A DNA stretch of 64,000 nucleotides from DASPSM01 sp963800135 (GTDB lineage Bacteria > Planctomycetota > Planctomycetia > Planctomycetales > Planctomycetaceae), in contig CAWCZR010000003.1 in assembly GCA_963800135.1 (NCBI GenBank), positions 868,001 to 932,000 of the forward strand, in the 5' to 3' direction. The notes beneath the pieces were generated by a model that was given only the letters and a program-made list of their open reading frames with translations, was not told the DNA's origin and ran no database searches. Position 1 is the stretch's first letter. Every line of letters begins with the position of its first letter. The position numbers were made by a program, and so were the translations under genes. Below are positions 46,360-55,602 of this stretch, piece after piece.

Positions 46360-49300
46360 TGAGTTCCACGCTGACTCCCCAGGCCGCAATCCCCGAACGC
46401 GAAATCACGAGGCCCGTCATCGACGCACCGTTGATCGACGCCCAGCTGATCGACGCCCTGCTGGAATCCGTCAAAAAACGCCTGCAAGAGCGACGGCTCC
46501 CCGAGGCCACGTACCGCCTGCAGGTGCACCACGCCTTCACCTTCCGCGACGCCCGACGGATCGTCGATTATCTGGCGGCCCTCGGCGTCAGCGACTGTTA
46601 TCTGTCGCCCTACATGATGGCCAATGCCGGCACCGAGCACGGTTACGACATCGTCAATCACAACTTGCTCAATCCCGAGATCGGCACCGATCAGGACTAT
46701 CACGCCCTCGTCGAAACGCTCAAGTCGCACGGGCTGGGGCAGATCATCGACGTGGTGCCCAATCACATGGGCGTCGGCGACGCAAATGCCTGGTGGACCG
46801 ACGTGCTGGAAAACGGTCCGGGTTCGCCGTACGCCTCGTTCTTCGACATCGACTGGAACCCGCTCAAGCCCGACCTGGCCAACAAAGTCTTGCTCCCCAT
46901 TCTGGGCGACCAGTTCGGCAAGGTGCTCGAAGAGCAGCAACTGGTGCTCGCCTTCGAGGACGGCGGCTTCTGGCTGCATTACTACCAGCGGCGGCTGCCC
47001 ATCGCGCCCCACTCGTGGGCGACGATTCTCGGCTATCGCATCGAGGCTCTCGCGCAAGCACTCGCCGGGGACGAGCCGCACTTTCTCGAATACCAGAGCA
47101 TCCTCACGGGAATCGGCCATTTGCCCGGCATGACCGAGACGGATCCCCAGAAGGTCTGCGAGCGTCGCCGCGAAAAAGAAGTGCTCAAGCGGCGACTGAA
47201 GGAGCTGGCCGAGGCGACCCCTGCCATCGACAAGTTCATTCAGGAAAACGTGGCGATCTTTAACGGCACGCGCGGCGAACCGCAAAGCTTCGACTTGCTT
47301 GACCAGCTCCTGGCAGAGCAACCGTATCGGCTGGCCTATTGGCGCGTCGCCAGCGACGAGATCAATTATCGGCGGTTCTTCGACGTCAACGAGCTGGCCG
47401 CGATCTGCATGGAGAACGTCGACGTCTTCAACCAGACGCACCGTTTGATCCTGCAGCTGGTGAACCAGGGGCAGGTACAGGGACTGCGGATCGACCACCC
47501 CGACGGCCTTTACGATCCGCCCGAATATCTCCGCCGGCTGCAAAGGGCCCGTTTTCTCCAAATCTGCCGGCAGGCCTTCGACGAGGAATTTGCGCCCGCT
47601 GATTCCGCCGGTCCAAAGTCTGAGGCGACAGCCAGCGTCCCCGCGGCAACGGCAACGACCGAGCGCACGGACGCCGAGGTTAACGGCAGTCCGTCTGCGT
47701 CGTCCACTGCGCCGAGCTGGGAAAGCCTGGAGCCGCTGCTCGTCGATCGCTTCGAGACGCTCGCCCGCACCGAGCGCAACGACGTGCTGATCCGTCCGCT
47801 CTATGTGGTGGTCGAAAAGATCCTCGAACCGGGCGAGCGCTTGCCGGAAAGCTGGCCCGTTCACGGCACGACGGGGTACGACTTCCTGGCTCAGTTGAAC
47901 GGCATCTTCGTCGACCGCACCAGCGCCAAGGCGTTCGACAAGATGTACTCGCAGTTCATCAAGCACACGGTCGACGTTCAGGAGCTGGTTTACCGCTGCA
48001 AGTTGCTGATCATGCAAGTCTCGATGTCGGCGGAAGTCAGCATGCTGGGACACCAGCTCGATCGGATCTCCGAGCGCAATCGCCGGAGCCGCGACTTCAC
48101 GCTCAACAGCCTGACGGAAGCCCTCCGCGAGGTGATCGCCTGCTTCCCCGTTTACCGCACGTACGTGACTGCGCTCGGCGTGCTGGATCGCGACCGCCGC
48201 TACATCGAGCTGGCCGTCGCCCGGGCCAAACGCAAGAATCCGGCGACGAGCGCTTCGATTTTCGATCTCGTCCGCGACGTGCTTTTACTCAGCCAAACTT
48301 ACGCTCCCGACGACGCGGCCCGCGAGGCCTTGGAACGTTTCGTCGGACGTTTCCAGCAGTTCACCGGCCCGGTGATGGCGAAGGCCGTCGAGGATACGGC
48401 TTTCTACATTCACAACCGGCTCGTGTCGCTCAACGAGGTCGGCGGAGATCCGGCGATCTTCGGCTCGCCCCTCTCCACATTTCATCAGCAGAACCTCGAG
48501 CGACAGGCGCACTGGCCGTACTCGCTGTTGGCCACCTCCACGCACGACACGAAGCGCAGCGAAGACGTGCGGGCGCGGATCAACGTGCTCTCCGAGATGC
48601 CGCGAGAATTCCGTCGCCGGGTGTTCCGCTGGGCCCGCCTCAACCAGACGAAGAAGGCCCGCGTCGAAGAGGGCCCCGCCCCCCTGCGGAACGACGAGTT
48701 CCTGCTCTATCAGACGCTGATCGGCAGCTGGCCGCTCGAGCCGATGGACGCGGCCGAACGCGCCACGTATTGCGAGCGGATCCAGAACTACATGCTCAAG
48801 GCGACGCGCGAAGCCAAGGTGATGACCAGCTGGGTCAGCCCCAACGAGGACTACGAGCGGGCGACGCGCGAGTTTGTCGCCGGGATCTTGGATCCGTCGC
48901 GGCGCAATGCCTTCCTGCCGGATTTCGAACCTTTCGCCAAACAGATCTCCGAGCTGGGGCTGTGGAACTCGCTCTCGCAAACCGTGCTGAAGTTGACCGG
49001 CGCCGGCGTGCCCGACCTCTACCAGGGAACCGAGATCTGGGACTTCAGCCTGGTCGATCCGGACAATCGTCGACCGGTCGACTACGAACGGCGCCGCGCG
49101 TTGCTCGCCTCGCTCGAGTCGCGGCTGGCACAATCGGTCGACCAGCTGGGAGAGCTATCGCGCGAATTGGTCGCCACCCCCCGGGATGGGCGAATCAAGC
49201 TTTTTGTCATTTGGCGGATGTTGAATTTCCGTCGGCAGCATCCGGGGCTGTTGACCAGCGGGCGCTATTTGCCACTCGATGCGACCGGGTCGCGGGCCGA

Positions 49301-49589
49301 AAACATCTGCGCGTTCGTCCGCAAGACGCCGCAATCAGCGCTGGTGGTTGTGGTCCCGCGGCTCATCGGAAAGCTGTGTGGCGAGGCGGGTGGCCCTCCG
49401 CTCGGTCGAGACCGTTGGGGCGACACATTCGTCAGCCTCCCCACCCAACTGCAATCTGCGAGTTTTCGCAACCTCTTCACGGGCGAAATCGTGGGGCCGA
49501 GCCAGCCCGGCTTTTCCGAAGCGGGCCGCTGGTCGATAGGGGACGTACTGGCGACTTTTCCCGTCGCCGTCCTCGAACGCATCGACTGA
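46356..49589 (+). CDS. treY: Malto-oligosyltrehalose synthase
   Basis: A GH13 intramolecular transglycosylase that turns the reducing end of an alpha-1,4-glucan into trehalose. Conserved blocks: EATYRLQVHHAFTFRDARRI, LGVSDCYLSPYMMA, GTEHGYDIVNHNLLNPEIG, VVPNHMGVGDANAWW, IDHPDGLYDPPEYL, TTGYDFLAQLNGIFV, TSTHDTKRSEDVRARINVL and LYQGTEIWDFSLVDPDNRRP. At about 1077 residues it is longer than typical 750-900-residue TreY proteins, with insertions including a low-complexity linker at about 410-450. Near the N-terminus IDA is repeated (IDAPLIDAQLIDALLE). The ATG at 46356 overlaps the treZ stop by four bases; an ATG one codon later is equally possible. Confidence 0.93.
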   Translation: MMSSTLTPQAAIPEREITRPVIDAPLIDAQLIDALLESVKKRLQERRLPEATYRLQVHHAFTFRDARRIVDYLAALGVSDCYLSPYMMANAGTEHGYDIVNHNLLNPEIGTDQDYHALVETLKSHGLGQIIDVVPNHMGVGDANAWWTDVLENGPGSPYASFFDIDWNPLKPDLANKVLLPILGDQFGKVLEEQQLVLAFEDGGFWLHYYQRRLPIAPHSWATILGYRIEALAQALAGDEPHFLEYQSILTGIGHLPGMTETDPQKVCERRREKEVLKRRLKELAEATPAIDKFIQENVAIFNGTRGEPQSFDLLDQLLAEQPYRLAYWRVASDEINYRRFFDVNELAAICMENVDVFNQTHRLILQLVNQGQVQGLRIDHPDGLYDPPEYLRRLQRARFLQICRQAFDEEFAPADSAGPKSEATASVPAATATTERTDAEVNGSPSASSTAPSWESLEPLLVDRFETLARTERNDVLIRPLYVVVEKILEPGERLPESWPVHGTTGYDFLAQLNGIFVDRTSAKAFDKMYSQFIKHTVDVQELVYRCKLLIMQVSMSAEVSMLGHQLDRISERNRRSRDFTLNSLTEALREVIACFPVYRTYVTALGVLDRDRRYIELAVARAKRKNPATSASIFDLVRDVLLLSQTYAPDDAAREALERFVGRFQQFTGPVMAKAVEDTAFYIHNRLVSLNEVGGDPAIFGSPLSTFHQQNLERQAHWPYSLLATSTHDTKRSEDVRARINVLSEMPREFRRRVFRWARLNQTKKARVEEGPAPLRNDEFLLYQTLIGSWPLEPMDAAERATYCERIQNYMLKATREAKVMTSWVSPNEDYERATREFVAGILDPSRRNAFLPDFEPFAKQISELGLWNSLSQTVLKLTGAGVPDLYQGTEIWDFSLVDPDNRRPVDYERRRALLASLESRLAQSVDQLGELSRELVATPRDGRIKLFVIWRMLNFRRQHPGLLTSGRYLPLDATGSRAENICAFVRKTPQSALVVVVPRLIGKLCGEAGGPPLGRDRWGDTFVSLPTQLQSASFRNLFTGEIVGPSQPGFSEAGRWSIGDVLATFPVAVLERID

Positions 49590-49898
49590 TTGGAGTCCCT
49601 CACTGCTCTTCCGCGCCCGTTCCGCGCCTGACCCTCCGAGCGTCGGCAAGCTTGGGTTTGGGCAGCCTGCGCAAAGAGTAGGGGATGTTTGGAGGCCGGA
49701 CCGGTCGCAAATTGACCAACTCCGTCAGTAAGAACTAAATGCCTAACGGGAGCGAGCCGGCGAAATCTCGCACGAAAAGCCGGATTCGGCAGCCGTGGTC
49801 AGGGGCCAGCCCGGCGGCACGTCTCTTGCGAAACCGCGAGGTGTTTTGATCGCACTCGTTCACCAACGTACGGAAGGAATTAAGCGCTACGCACGGAC
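49590..49898. other. Intergenic region after the trehalose cluster
   Basis: About 310 bases with no recognisable gene. No hairpin with a T-run follows treY, so the end of the cluster transcript is not visible. Confidence 0.5.
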
Positions 49899-50849
49899 GT
49901 GCCACTCGCAATTACGACCGAGGCCGAAGCAGTGAGACAGGAACGAGCGACACGCAAATATTCCGCGCGGCAATCTCCCAACGCAATTCACCCCCAACCG
50001 GTCAACGGCCCCGGCGCGATCGCTAGCGGCCGGATGAACGTCTTCGCAGCCCAGTCGCTCGTTGACGCGCGCCCGTCACGCTTGGGACGGTTCCGGCCGA
50101 GTCGGGGACGACTGATCGGGGCCGGCGCCAATGGGGCGGAAGTTCCGTTCCCGGCCACGACCGAGAAGTGGCAAGGATTCGGATCCGATCTCATCCGCAT
50201 CTTCCGGGAACGCCTGGGAGCCCAAGAGACGCGGCGACGCCTGTTACACGCCACCCCCGGTTTGCTCCCGTTCGTGCTTTGGGTCGTGCCTCACGATCCG
50301 CCGTCGTCGGTCCGCTTTTTGAGCATCATCGGCGGCCTGATTGTCGTCCTGGCGGCGATCGCCTATTACCAGTTTGGACGCGTCCAACGGACGGCCGAAC
50401 GGGGCCGAGACGTGATGGGAGCCGTCTTTGGCTATGCCACGGTGGTGCTTGTCACGATGCTCTTGTGCCCCCAGCACGTCGAGCTGGCCTTCGCGGCGCT
50501 CGCCGTCCTGGCTTTCGGCGACGGTTCGGCCACGTTGGGCGGCCTGTTGATGCGGGGCCGCCGACTCCCTTGGAATTCGCGAAAGTCGATCTTCGGCACG
50601 CTGTGCTTCGTGCTGGTGGCGACGCCGATGGCGGCCCTCATTTACTGGGGCCAGGCCCACGACGTTTACGAGACCGCGGCCGTCCCCCACGTCGGCTTCC
50701 GGATGGCGCTCTTGGGTGCGCTCGCGGCAGCGAGCGCGGCGGCTCTGGTCGAAACGCTGCCGACGCGGACGAACGACAATTTGCGGGTCGGCACCACGGC
50801 GGCCATCGTGCTTGTGACGTTCCAGTACCTCGCCGTCGGCTGGGCCTGA
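49899..50849 (+). CDS. SEC59/DGK1/VTE5-family CTP-dependent lipid kinase-like membrane protein
   Basis: Up to 316 residues with about seven membrane helices from residue 115 onward. Family marks are HATPGLLPFVLWVV, AALAVLAFGDGSATLGGLLM with the nucleotide-site Gly-Asp-Gly, WNSRKSIFGTLCFVLVA equivalent to the KT-x-EG block, and ALVETLPTRTNDNLRVG. Relatives phosphorylate dolichol, phytol or diacylglycerol with CTP, so a lipid-recycling role is likely, but the substrate is unknown. The first 100 residues are not conserved; the start could be the GTG at 49899 or the ATG at 50034. Stand-alone gene. Confidence 0.78.
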   Translation: MPLAITTEAEAVRQERATRKYSARQSPNAIHPQPVNGPGAIASGRMNVFAAQSLVDARPSRLGRFRPSRGRLIGAGANGAEVPFPATTEKWQGFGSDLIRIFRERLGAQETRRRLLHATPGLLPFVLWVVPHDPPSSVRFLSIIGGLIVVLAAIAYYQFGRVQRTAERGRDVMGAVFGYATVVLVTMLLCPQHVELAFAALAVLAFGDGSATLGGLLMRGRRLPWNSRKSIFGTLCFVLVATPMAALIYWGQAHDVYETAAVPHVGFRMALLGALAAASAAALVETLPTRTNDNLRVGTTAAIVLVTFQYLAVGWA

Positions 50850-50988
50850 GCAACCAGGTTTGAGCGGCAAATAGACAAAGTCCGCCGCTCGGCTGCTCTC
50901 CTCTGAGTAGCCGCTGGAATTAAGACGACTGAATGACTTCCATCGGCTGCGGTGCAGTCGAGCCATTCCTCGTCGTAGAGCCGGCGTC

Positions 50989-51603
50989 ATGTCATCGCGG
51001 CCAGCTAAAACGCTCGCAAAGCCCGTAGTCCGACGGAAATGGCGCAACATCACTTGGCCCGGACCGCTTTGGAGTGCCCTCGCGGCAATCGTGTTGCTTT
51101 TGCTCACGCTCGGCGCGGGAATCGGCGTGCGGCATTACCGGGAACGACAGCTGCTCGCGCGGCTCGAACGATTGGGAGCGCAATGTCGTACGACGATCGT
51201 CGCCCCAAATTGGCTGCGACGACTTGTTGACGACCGCTGGCTGACGCCCTTCGAGCGAACGAATGCCGTCCTGTTCAACTATCACACGCCTCCGGATTTC
51301 AATCTAGCTGACGAAGACCTCTCTTGTCTTGCCGATCTCCCCGAGCTGGAACACTTGTCGCTGAACCGCACGCGTGTGACGGATGAGTCGCTTGTTCCCT
51401 GGGAGCGCCTGCCGTCGCTCAAAATCTTGCGGCTTGTCGACACTGATGTCACCGATGACTGCGTGGAGCATCTGTTGAAACTGACAACTCTCGAGGAACT
51501 CGACTTGTTCCGAACGCAGATCACGGCCGCTGGAGTCGCGCGACTGAGAAAGCTGCCCAATTTGAGATTCCTTCGCGATCCTGACGGAAAAACATTTTAT
51601 TAG
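50989..51603 (+). CDS. Membrane-anchored leucine-rich-repeat protein
   Basis: A 204-residue protein with one N-terminal membrane helix (about 27-48, PLWSALAAIVLLLLTLGAGI) and three to four leucine-rich repeats in the outer part (LADLPELEHLSLNRTRVTDE, LPSLKILRLVDTDVTDD, LTTLEELDLFRTQITAAG, LPNLRFL). The repeat type, with T-x-x-T/D-D-x, resembles the bacterial RNI-like LRR of planctomycete surface proteins, which are often protein-binding. The partner is unknown. A terminator for the opposite strand follows. Confidence 0.8.
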   Translation: MSSRPAKTLAKPVVRRKWRNITWPGPLWSALAAIVLLLLTLGAGIGVRHYRERQLLARLERLGAQCRTTIVAPNWLRRLVDDRWLTPFERTNAVLFNYHTPPDFNLADEDLSCLADLPELEHLSLNRTRVTDESLVPWERLPSLKILRLVDTDVTDDCVEHLLKLTTLEELDLFRTQITAAGVARLRKLPNLRFLRDPDGKTFY

Positions 51604-51659
51604 ACGCCCGATTCGAACGGCGAAGTCCTCCCCGGCGAGCCGGCCTCGTCATGCGGCAA

Positions 51660-51696
51660 CAAAAAAACCCGGACGGCCGCGGGGCCATCCGGGTTT
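51660..51696 (-). terminator. Intrinsic terminator after the thioredoxin-like gene
   Basis: On the minus strand AAACCCGGATGGCC and GGCCGTCCGGGTTT pair over 14 bases (one T-G wobble) around a four-base loop, followed by a run of seven T. It lies 25 bases beyond the stop of the gene at 51721. The symmetric sequence could also stop readthrough from the LRR gene, but the T-run lies on the minus side. Confidence 0.88.
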
Positions 51697-51720
51697 GAAT
51701 CGCAGAAACAAATTCTCGTT

Positions 51721-52293
51721 TCAGTCGAGAATCTTGGAGGTGTCCTTCAAGATCTCGGCGATCGAGTCCGAGGTGAGCTGGCCGGGCGCGAAGGCGTGGT
51801 TGACCTTCACGTCGCTCTTGACCCACATCAACACGGTGACGTCGGCCTTGGCGGACAGCTGGTAGTCCGGCGGGCCCATCGGGCCGTCGAAGATCGTCAG
51901 CGGAACGTTCTCGATCTTGTTCTTCTCGGCCAGGGCCTTGAGCTTGGATTCGGCGTGATCCGGGTCGTCCGTCAGCAGTACGACGAACGCCTTCATCCGC
52001 TTGTCCTTGTTCTTGGCGACTTCCTCGTCGACCTTCTTCACGAGCGCGGTGACCTTGTCGTCGATCTTATGCGTGAAGACGGCGACCACCGGGTTGCCGC
52101 CGTAACGGCAGCGGTAGCAGAGCTTCGTGCCGGCAGCCGGGCCGGTCACGTCCTGCACCTGAAACGCGGCGGGCGCTTCGCCAGGCTTCAAGCCGGAGGC
52201 AATCTCTGCGGCTTTGACGCTGACGAAGCCGATGACGGCCGTCGCGAGGCCCGCCATCGCAAAGAGAGACAGTTTTCGCATCACGTTCTCCAT
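51721..52293 (-). CDS. Secreted thioredoxin-like protein
   Basis: A 190-residue exported protein with a signal peptide (KLSLFAMAGLATAVIGFVSV, cleavage about residue 28). The mature domain contains a CxxC pair in KLCYRCRYGGNPVVAVF and alternating helices and strands compatible with a thioredoxin fold (MKAFVVLLTDDPDHAESK, NVPLTIFDGP). The CxxC is preceded by a Leu rather than the usual Trp-Cys, so redox activity is likely but not certain. The ATG at 52293 or the one at 52281 could be the start. It lies downstream of the peroxiredoxin gene (170-base gap) and ends at a strong terminator. Confidence 0.75.
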   Translation of the reverse strand: MENVMRKLSLFAMAGLATAVIGFVSVKAAEIASGLKPGEAPAAFQVQDVTGPAAGTKLCYRCRYGGNPVVAVFTHKIDDKVTALVKKVDEEVAKNKDKRMKAFVVLLTDDPDHAESKLKALAEKNKIENVPLTIFDGPMGPPDYQLSAKADVTVLMWVKSDVKVNHAFAPGQLTSDSIAEILKDTSKILD

Positions 52294-52463
52294 CGTTTAA
52301 GTGGGCGAATCGTTGAGTTCAGAAGCCCAGTTCACCGTGCGGCAGTTCGCATTATGTTAGGCAGTTTGGCAATTTCGGCCAAGCCGCAGCCGCGAGCCGG
52401 CAATGACATTTCCGAATGTTAAGAATCTACCAACACCTGTGCTCTTTTGAACATTTCGCCGGG

Positions 52464-53030
52464 CTATTTGAGCGATTCGACGGCGGCCGCCACGGCCTTG
52501 GCATCTTCGGCCGCGTTGACCTTGGTCTCCTTGAGCGCGATTTTCCCCTGCTTGTCGATCACAAATGTCCACCGCGAGGCCGTCACGCCCCGCTTGAGCG
52601 CGTGGGTCTGACCATCGGCGCCTGGGAACTTGTAGACGCCGCCCGGTTTCGTGGGGACGCCGAACGCCTTGGCAATCGACCCCTTCTCGTCAGCGAGCAG
52701 GGTGAAGTTGAGGTTCTTGACCGTCTTGAAGAGCTGGTGATTGGCCACCGAGTCGCCACTGACGCCGACCACTTCGACGCCCTTGGCGGTGAGCGCCTGC
52801 ATATCGTCGCGGAAGCCGCAGGCCTGCTTCGTGCAGCCACCGGTGAGGTCGGCGGGGAAGAAGTAAACGACGAGCACGCCCTTCCCCACGTGCTCGGCCG
52901 AGTCCCAGGTCTTGCCCTGATCGTCGGTCGCCGTGAAGGACGGGGCTTTGTCGCCGACATCGATCGCACGGGCTGCATTCATGCCAACACCAACAAATGC
53001 CAAGGCCAACAGCAACGCAAGCGGTTTCAT
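52464..53030 (-). CDS. Exported peroxiredoxin (Bcp/AhpC-TSA family)
   Basis: A 188-residue peroxiredoxin with a signal peptide (LALLLALAFVGVGMNAARA). The peroxidatic site FPADLTGGCTKQACGFRD contains Cys66 with the family Pro and Thr, and Cys71 five residues later, the arrangement of Bcp-type atypical two-Cys enzymes. It reduces peroxides outside the cytoplasm, perhaps with electrons from the thioredoxin-like protein encoded downstream. The gene is 42 bases downstream of pyrF and probably shares its transcript. Start ATG at 53030. Confidence 0.9.
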   Translation of the reverse strand: MKPLALLLALAFVGVGMNAARAIDVGDKAPSFTATDDQGKTWDSAEHVGKGVLVVYFFPADLTGGCTKQACGFRDDMQALTAKGVEVVGVSGDSVANHQLFKTVKNLNFTLLADEKGSIAKAFGVPTKPGGVYKFPGADGQTHALKRGVTASRWTFVIDKQGKIALKETKVNAAEDAKAVAAAVESLK

Positions 53031-53072
53031 CGGCGGGTTCTCCGGGCAAGCAGTTTCGGGCGGGTGATGCCC

Positions 53073-54055
53073 TCATTCTGTCACGCCGCGGAGCGGGCCG
53101 TCAACCGGGGCCGAACGCAGCTCGCCGGCCGGAGTGTGAGCGGCCAGTTGCGCAATCATGTCTTTCGTCGCCGCCTCGACCGCCTGCTCCCAGCTTGCCT
53201 CGCCAAAGCGACTCCGCCACGGTTCGCGCGCGTGGGCGAAGTTGATGCCCCGCGCATTGTTGACGAGGGCGCCCAAACCATTCTCGTCGAACGCTCCCGC
53301 GACATCGGCCGCTCCGCCGCCCTGCGTGCCATAACCCGGCACCAACAGTGGCGCATGTGGCATAAGGGCACGCAGCTCGGTCAACTCGCGCGGCCAGGTC
53401 GCCCCGATGACGGCGCCCACCGCGCCATACTTCTCGCTGCCGGCCGTTGAGGCGGCCAGGCCCTCGACCATTTCCGCCACGTGTTGATACATCGGCCGTC
53501 CCGCGGCGACGGGATCCTGGAACGTGCCGGCTCCCGAATTGCTCGTGCGTGTGAGCACGTAGACACCCGCGCCGCGCTCGCGCGCAGCTTTACGAACGGT
53601 TCGAGCGTGTCGCTCCCCAGGTAGGGATTCACCGTTACGGCGTCGGCCGCGAAGGGCGCCGCGTCCGGATCTTCGCCCGCCAGGTAGGCCGCCGCGTACG
53701 CCTCGGCCGTCGAGCCGATGTCGCCGCGCTTGGCATCGCAGATCACGATCAAGCCGGCGTCGCGGGCTTTGCGAATCACCCGCGCCAGCACGGCCACGCC
53801 CTCGGGCCCCACTTGCTCGAAGAACGCCGACTGCGGCTTCACCGCCGGCACGAGCGGAGCGACGACGTCGATCAAGCGGCAGCAAAATTCTTCATAGGCG
53901 GCCGCCGCGACCTCGGCACGATTGCCCTGACAACGAGCCTCAGCCGCCCGGATGACCGGAGCGGGCAAATCGGCCAGACGTGGGTCGATGCCCACCAGGG
54001 CCGCCGTCTGCTTCCGCAAAACGGCCGCGTTGAGCCGCAGGCCGAATCCGGTCAT
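53073..54055 (-). CDS. pyrF: Orotidine 5'-phosphate decarboxylase, type 2 (one frameshift)
   Basis: Decarboxylates OMP to UMP, the last step of de novo pyrimidine synthesis. About 327 residues. The catalytic block IVICDAKRGDIGSTAEAYA has the Asp-x-Lys-x-x-Asp of the active site, NPYLGSDTLEPFVK is the next strand, and after the shift come VYVLTRTSNSGAG, GATWPREL and LLVPGYGTQGG, which match type 2 enzymes. One base is missing near 53590 (AAGCTGCG should probably be AAGGCTGCG). The start ATG at 54055 agrees with the family. It is followed on the same strand by the peroxiredoxin gene. Confidence 0.93.
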
Positions 54056-54369
54056 CGTGTGTTCACTCGCTTCATTTCGACGCCTTACAGCCGTCCGTTA
54101 ACGGCAAAGCCGACTCGGCGCGGACGAATGTGCCTCCGGTGTCAGTTGTAACGCTCGTACCGACGGCGGCAACCCATCCGTGCAACTACTTACGGTAGTC
54201 ACGGCTCGACCGGGGATTGGACCAATTCCGCCGGATGAGAGGCTTTCTGGGAGCAGATTTTAATACCCGTGCTATTTTTTTCCGTCCCTCGACACCGGGC
54301 GGACACTCCCAGTGAAGTGGAATTCGGCCGCGGATGCGGCCATCGCCAGCGCGAAGCGAGAAATCCCCG
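54056..54369. other. Intergenic region
   Basis: The gap between divergent pyrF and the HD-GYP regulator gene contains an AT-rich patch near 54258-54283 (TTTTAATACCCGTGCTATTT), which may hold a promoter. No gene was recognised. Confidence 0.4.
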
Positions 54370-55575
54370 ATGACGCTTGCCGATCTGGAAACGACCGTTC
54401 AAAACGAGATGGCCTATTCCTCCGCCGCGACGTCCGTCCCCACCCTCCAGCCCGAGGAGAAGGAGCAGGCCCTCCGCGCCGCCAAGATCCTGATCGTCGA
54501 CGACGAGCCGATCAACGTCAAACTGGTGCGGAAGTATCTCGTCCTGGAGGGCTATCACAACTTCGTCCTCTCCACCGACTCCCGCGAGGTGATGTCGCTC
54601 ATCGAACGGGAGGAGCCCGACCTCGTGCTGCTCGACGTGATGATGCCGCACGTCAGCGGGCTCGACATCCTGGCCGCCGTTCGCGCCAGCGAGAAATGGC
54701 GACACCTGCCGGTGATCATTCTGACGGCCGCCAGCGATCAGAACACCAAGCGCCGCGCCAACGAGCTGGCCGTCAACGACTTTCTCGGCAAACCGGTCGA
54801 CCCCCAAGAGCTGATTCCCCGCATTCGCAACGTGCTCATCGTCAAACAGCACTTCGATCACCTGCAAAAATACTCCGAGCAGCTCGAAGCCGAAGTGCTG
54901 CGACGCACCGCCGAGCTGGCCCGGTCGCGACAGGAAGTCATTCATTGCCTGGCCCGAGCCGCCGAGTTTCGCGACGACGACACTGGCCGGCACGTGTGCC
55001 GCGTCGGCCGCTATTCCCGGCTGATCGGCGAAGAGCTGGGTTGGAAGGGCGAACAGCTCGAAATGCTCGAGCAGGCCGCGCAGCTGCACGACATCGGCAA
55101 GATCGGCATCCCCGACTCAATTCTGCTCAAGCCGGGCAAACTGGGGCCGGACGAAATCGAGATCATGCAGAAGCACAGCGCCTTCGGCAAACGGATCACG
55201 CAGAGCCTGCCCAATCACGAAATGAACTTGCTCCGCGGTCACGCCGAGCTGGGCTCGAAGCTCCTGCAATCGACCGACTCGCCGATTCTCGCGCTGGCCG
55301 CCGTCATCGCCATCAGCCATCACGAGAAATTCGACGGCAGCGGGTACCCGTTGGGCCTGGCGGGCGAAGACATTCCGATCGCTGGCCGCATCACGGCCGT
55401 GGCCGACGTGTTCAGCAGCAAGCGTCCTTATAAGCCCCCCTACCCGGCCGAAAGATGTTTCGAGATGCTCGAAGAGGGACGAGGCTGCCACTTCGACCCG
55501 CAAGTGTTGGACGCGTTCTTCCGCCGCCGCAAAGAGATCATCGCAACCCAGATCTACCTGGCCGACATCGATTAG
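54370..55575 (+). CDS. Response regulator with HD-GYP phosphodiesterase domain
   Basis: A 401-residue protein, RpfG-like. The N-terminal receiver (about residues 30-160) shows KILIVDDEPINVKLV, the phospho-acceptor in LVLLDVMMPHVSGLD and LTAASD. A helical linker (EQLEAEVLRRTAELARSRQE) joins it to an HD-GYP domain with the metal-binding HD in QLHDIGKIGIPDSIL, IAISHHEKFDGSGYP and GRITAVADVF. It probably degrades cyclic-di-GMP when phosphorylated, lowering its level in the cytoplasm. I take the ATG at 54370 as the start; an in-frame ATG at 54334 is possible. No histidine kinase is adjacent. Confidence 0.93.
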   Translation: MTLADLETTVQNEMAYSSAATSVPTLQPEEKEQALRAAKILIVDDEPINVKLVRKYLVLEGYHNFVLSTDSREVMSLIEREEPDLVLLDVMMPHVSGLDILAAVRASEKWRHLPVIILTAASDQNTKRRANELAVNDFLGKPVDPQELIPRIRNVLIVKQHFDHLQKYSEQLEAEVLRRTAELARSRQEVIHCLARAAEFRDDDTGRHVCRVGRYSRLIGEELGWKGEQLEMLEQAAQLHDIGKIGIPDSILLKPGKLGPDEIEIMQKHSAFGKRITQSLPNHEMNLLRGHAELGSKLLQSTDSPILALAAVIAISHHEKFDGSGYPLGLAGEDIPIAGRITAVADVFSSKRPYKPPYPAERCFEMLEEGRGCHFDPQVLDAFFRRRKEIIATQIYLADID

Positions 55576-55602
55576 CGTCGGCGGGTCTCGGGTGAGCGCC
55601 GT

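Noticed and set aside
46140..48053. 637-residue open frame opposite treY
   Set aside because: Antisense to a fully conserved treY; long minus-strand frames arise from high third-position GC. The same reasoning removes 22810-24129, 43013-44275, 59549-61009 and 61199-62824.
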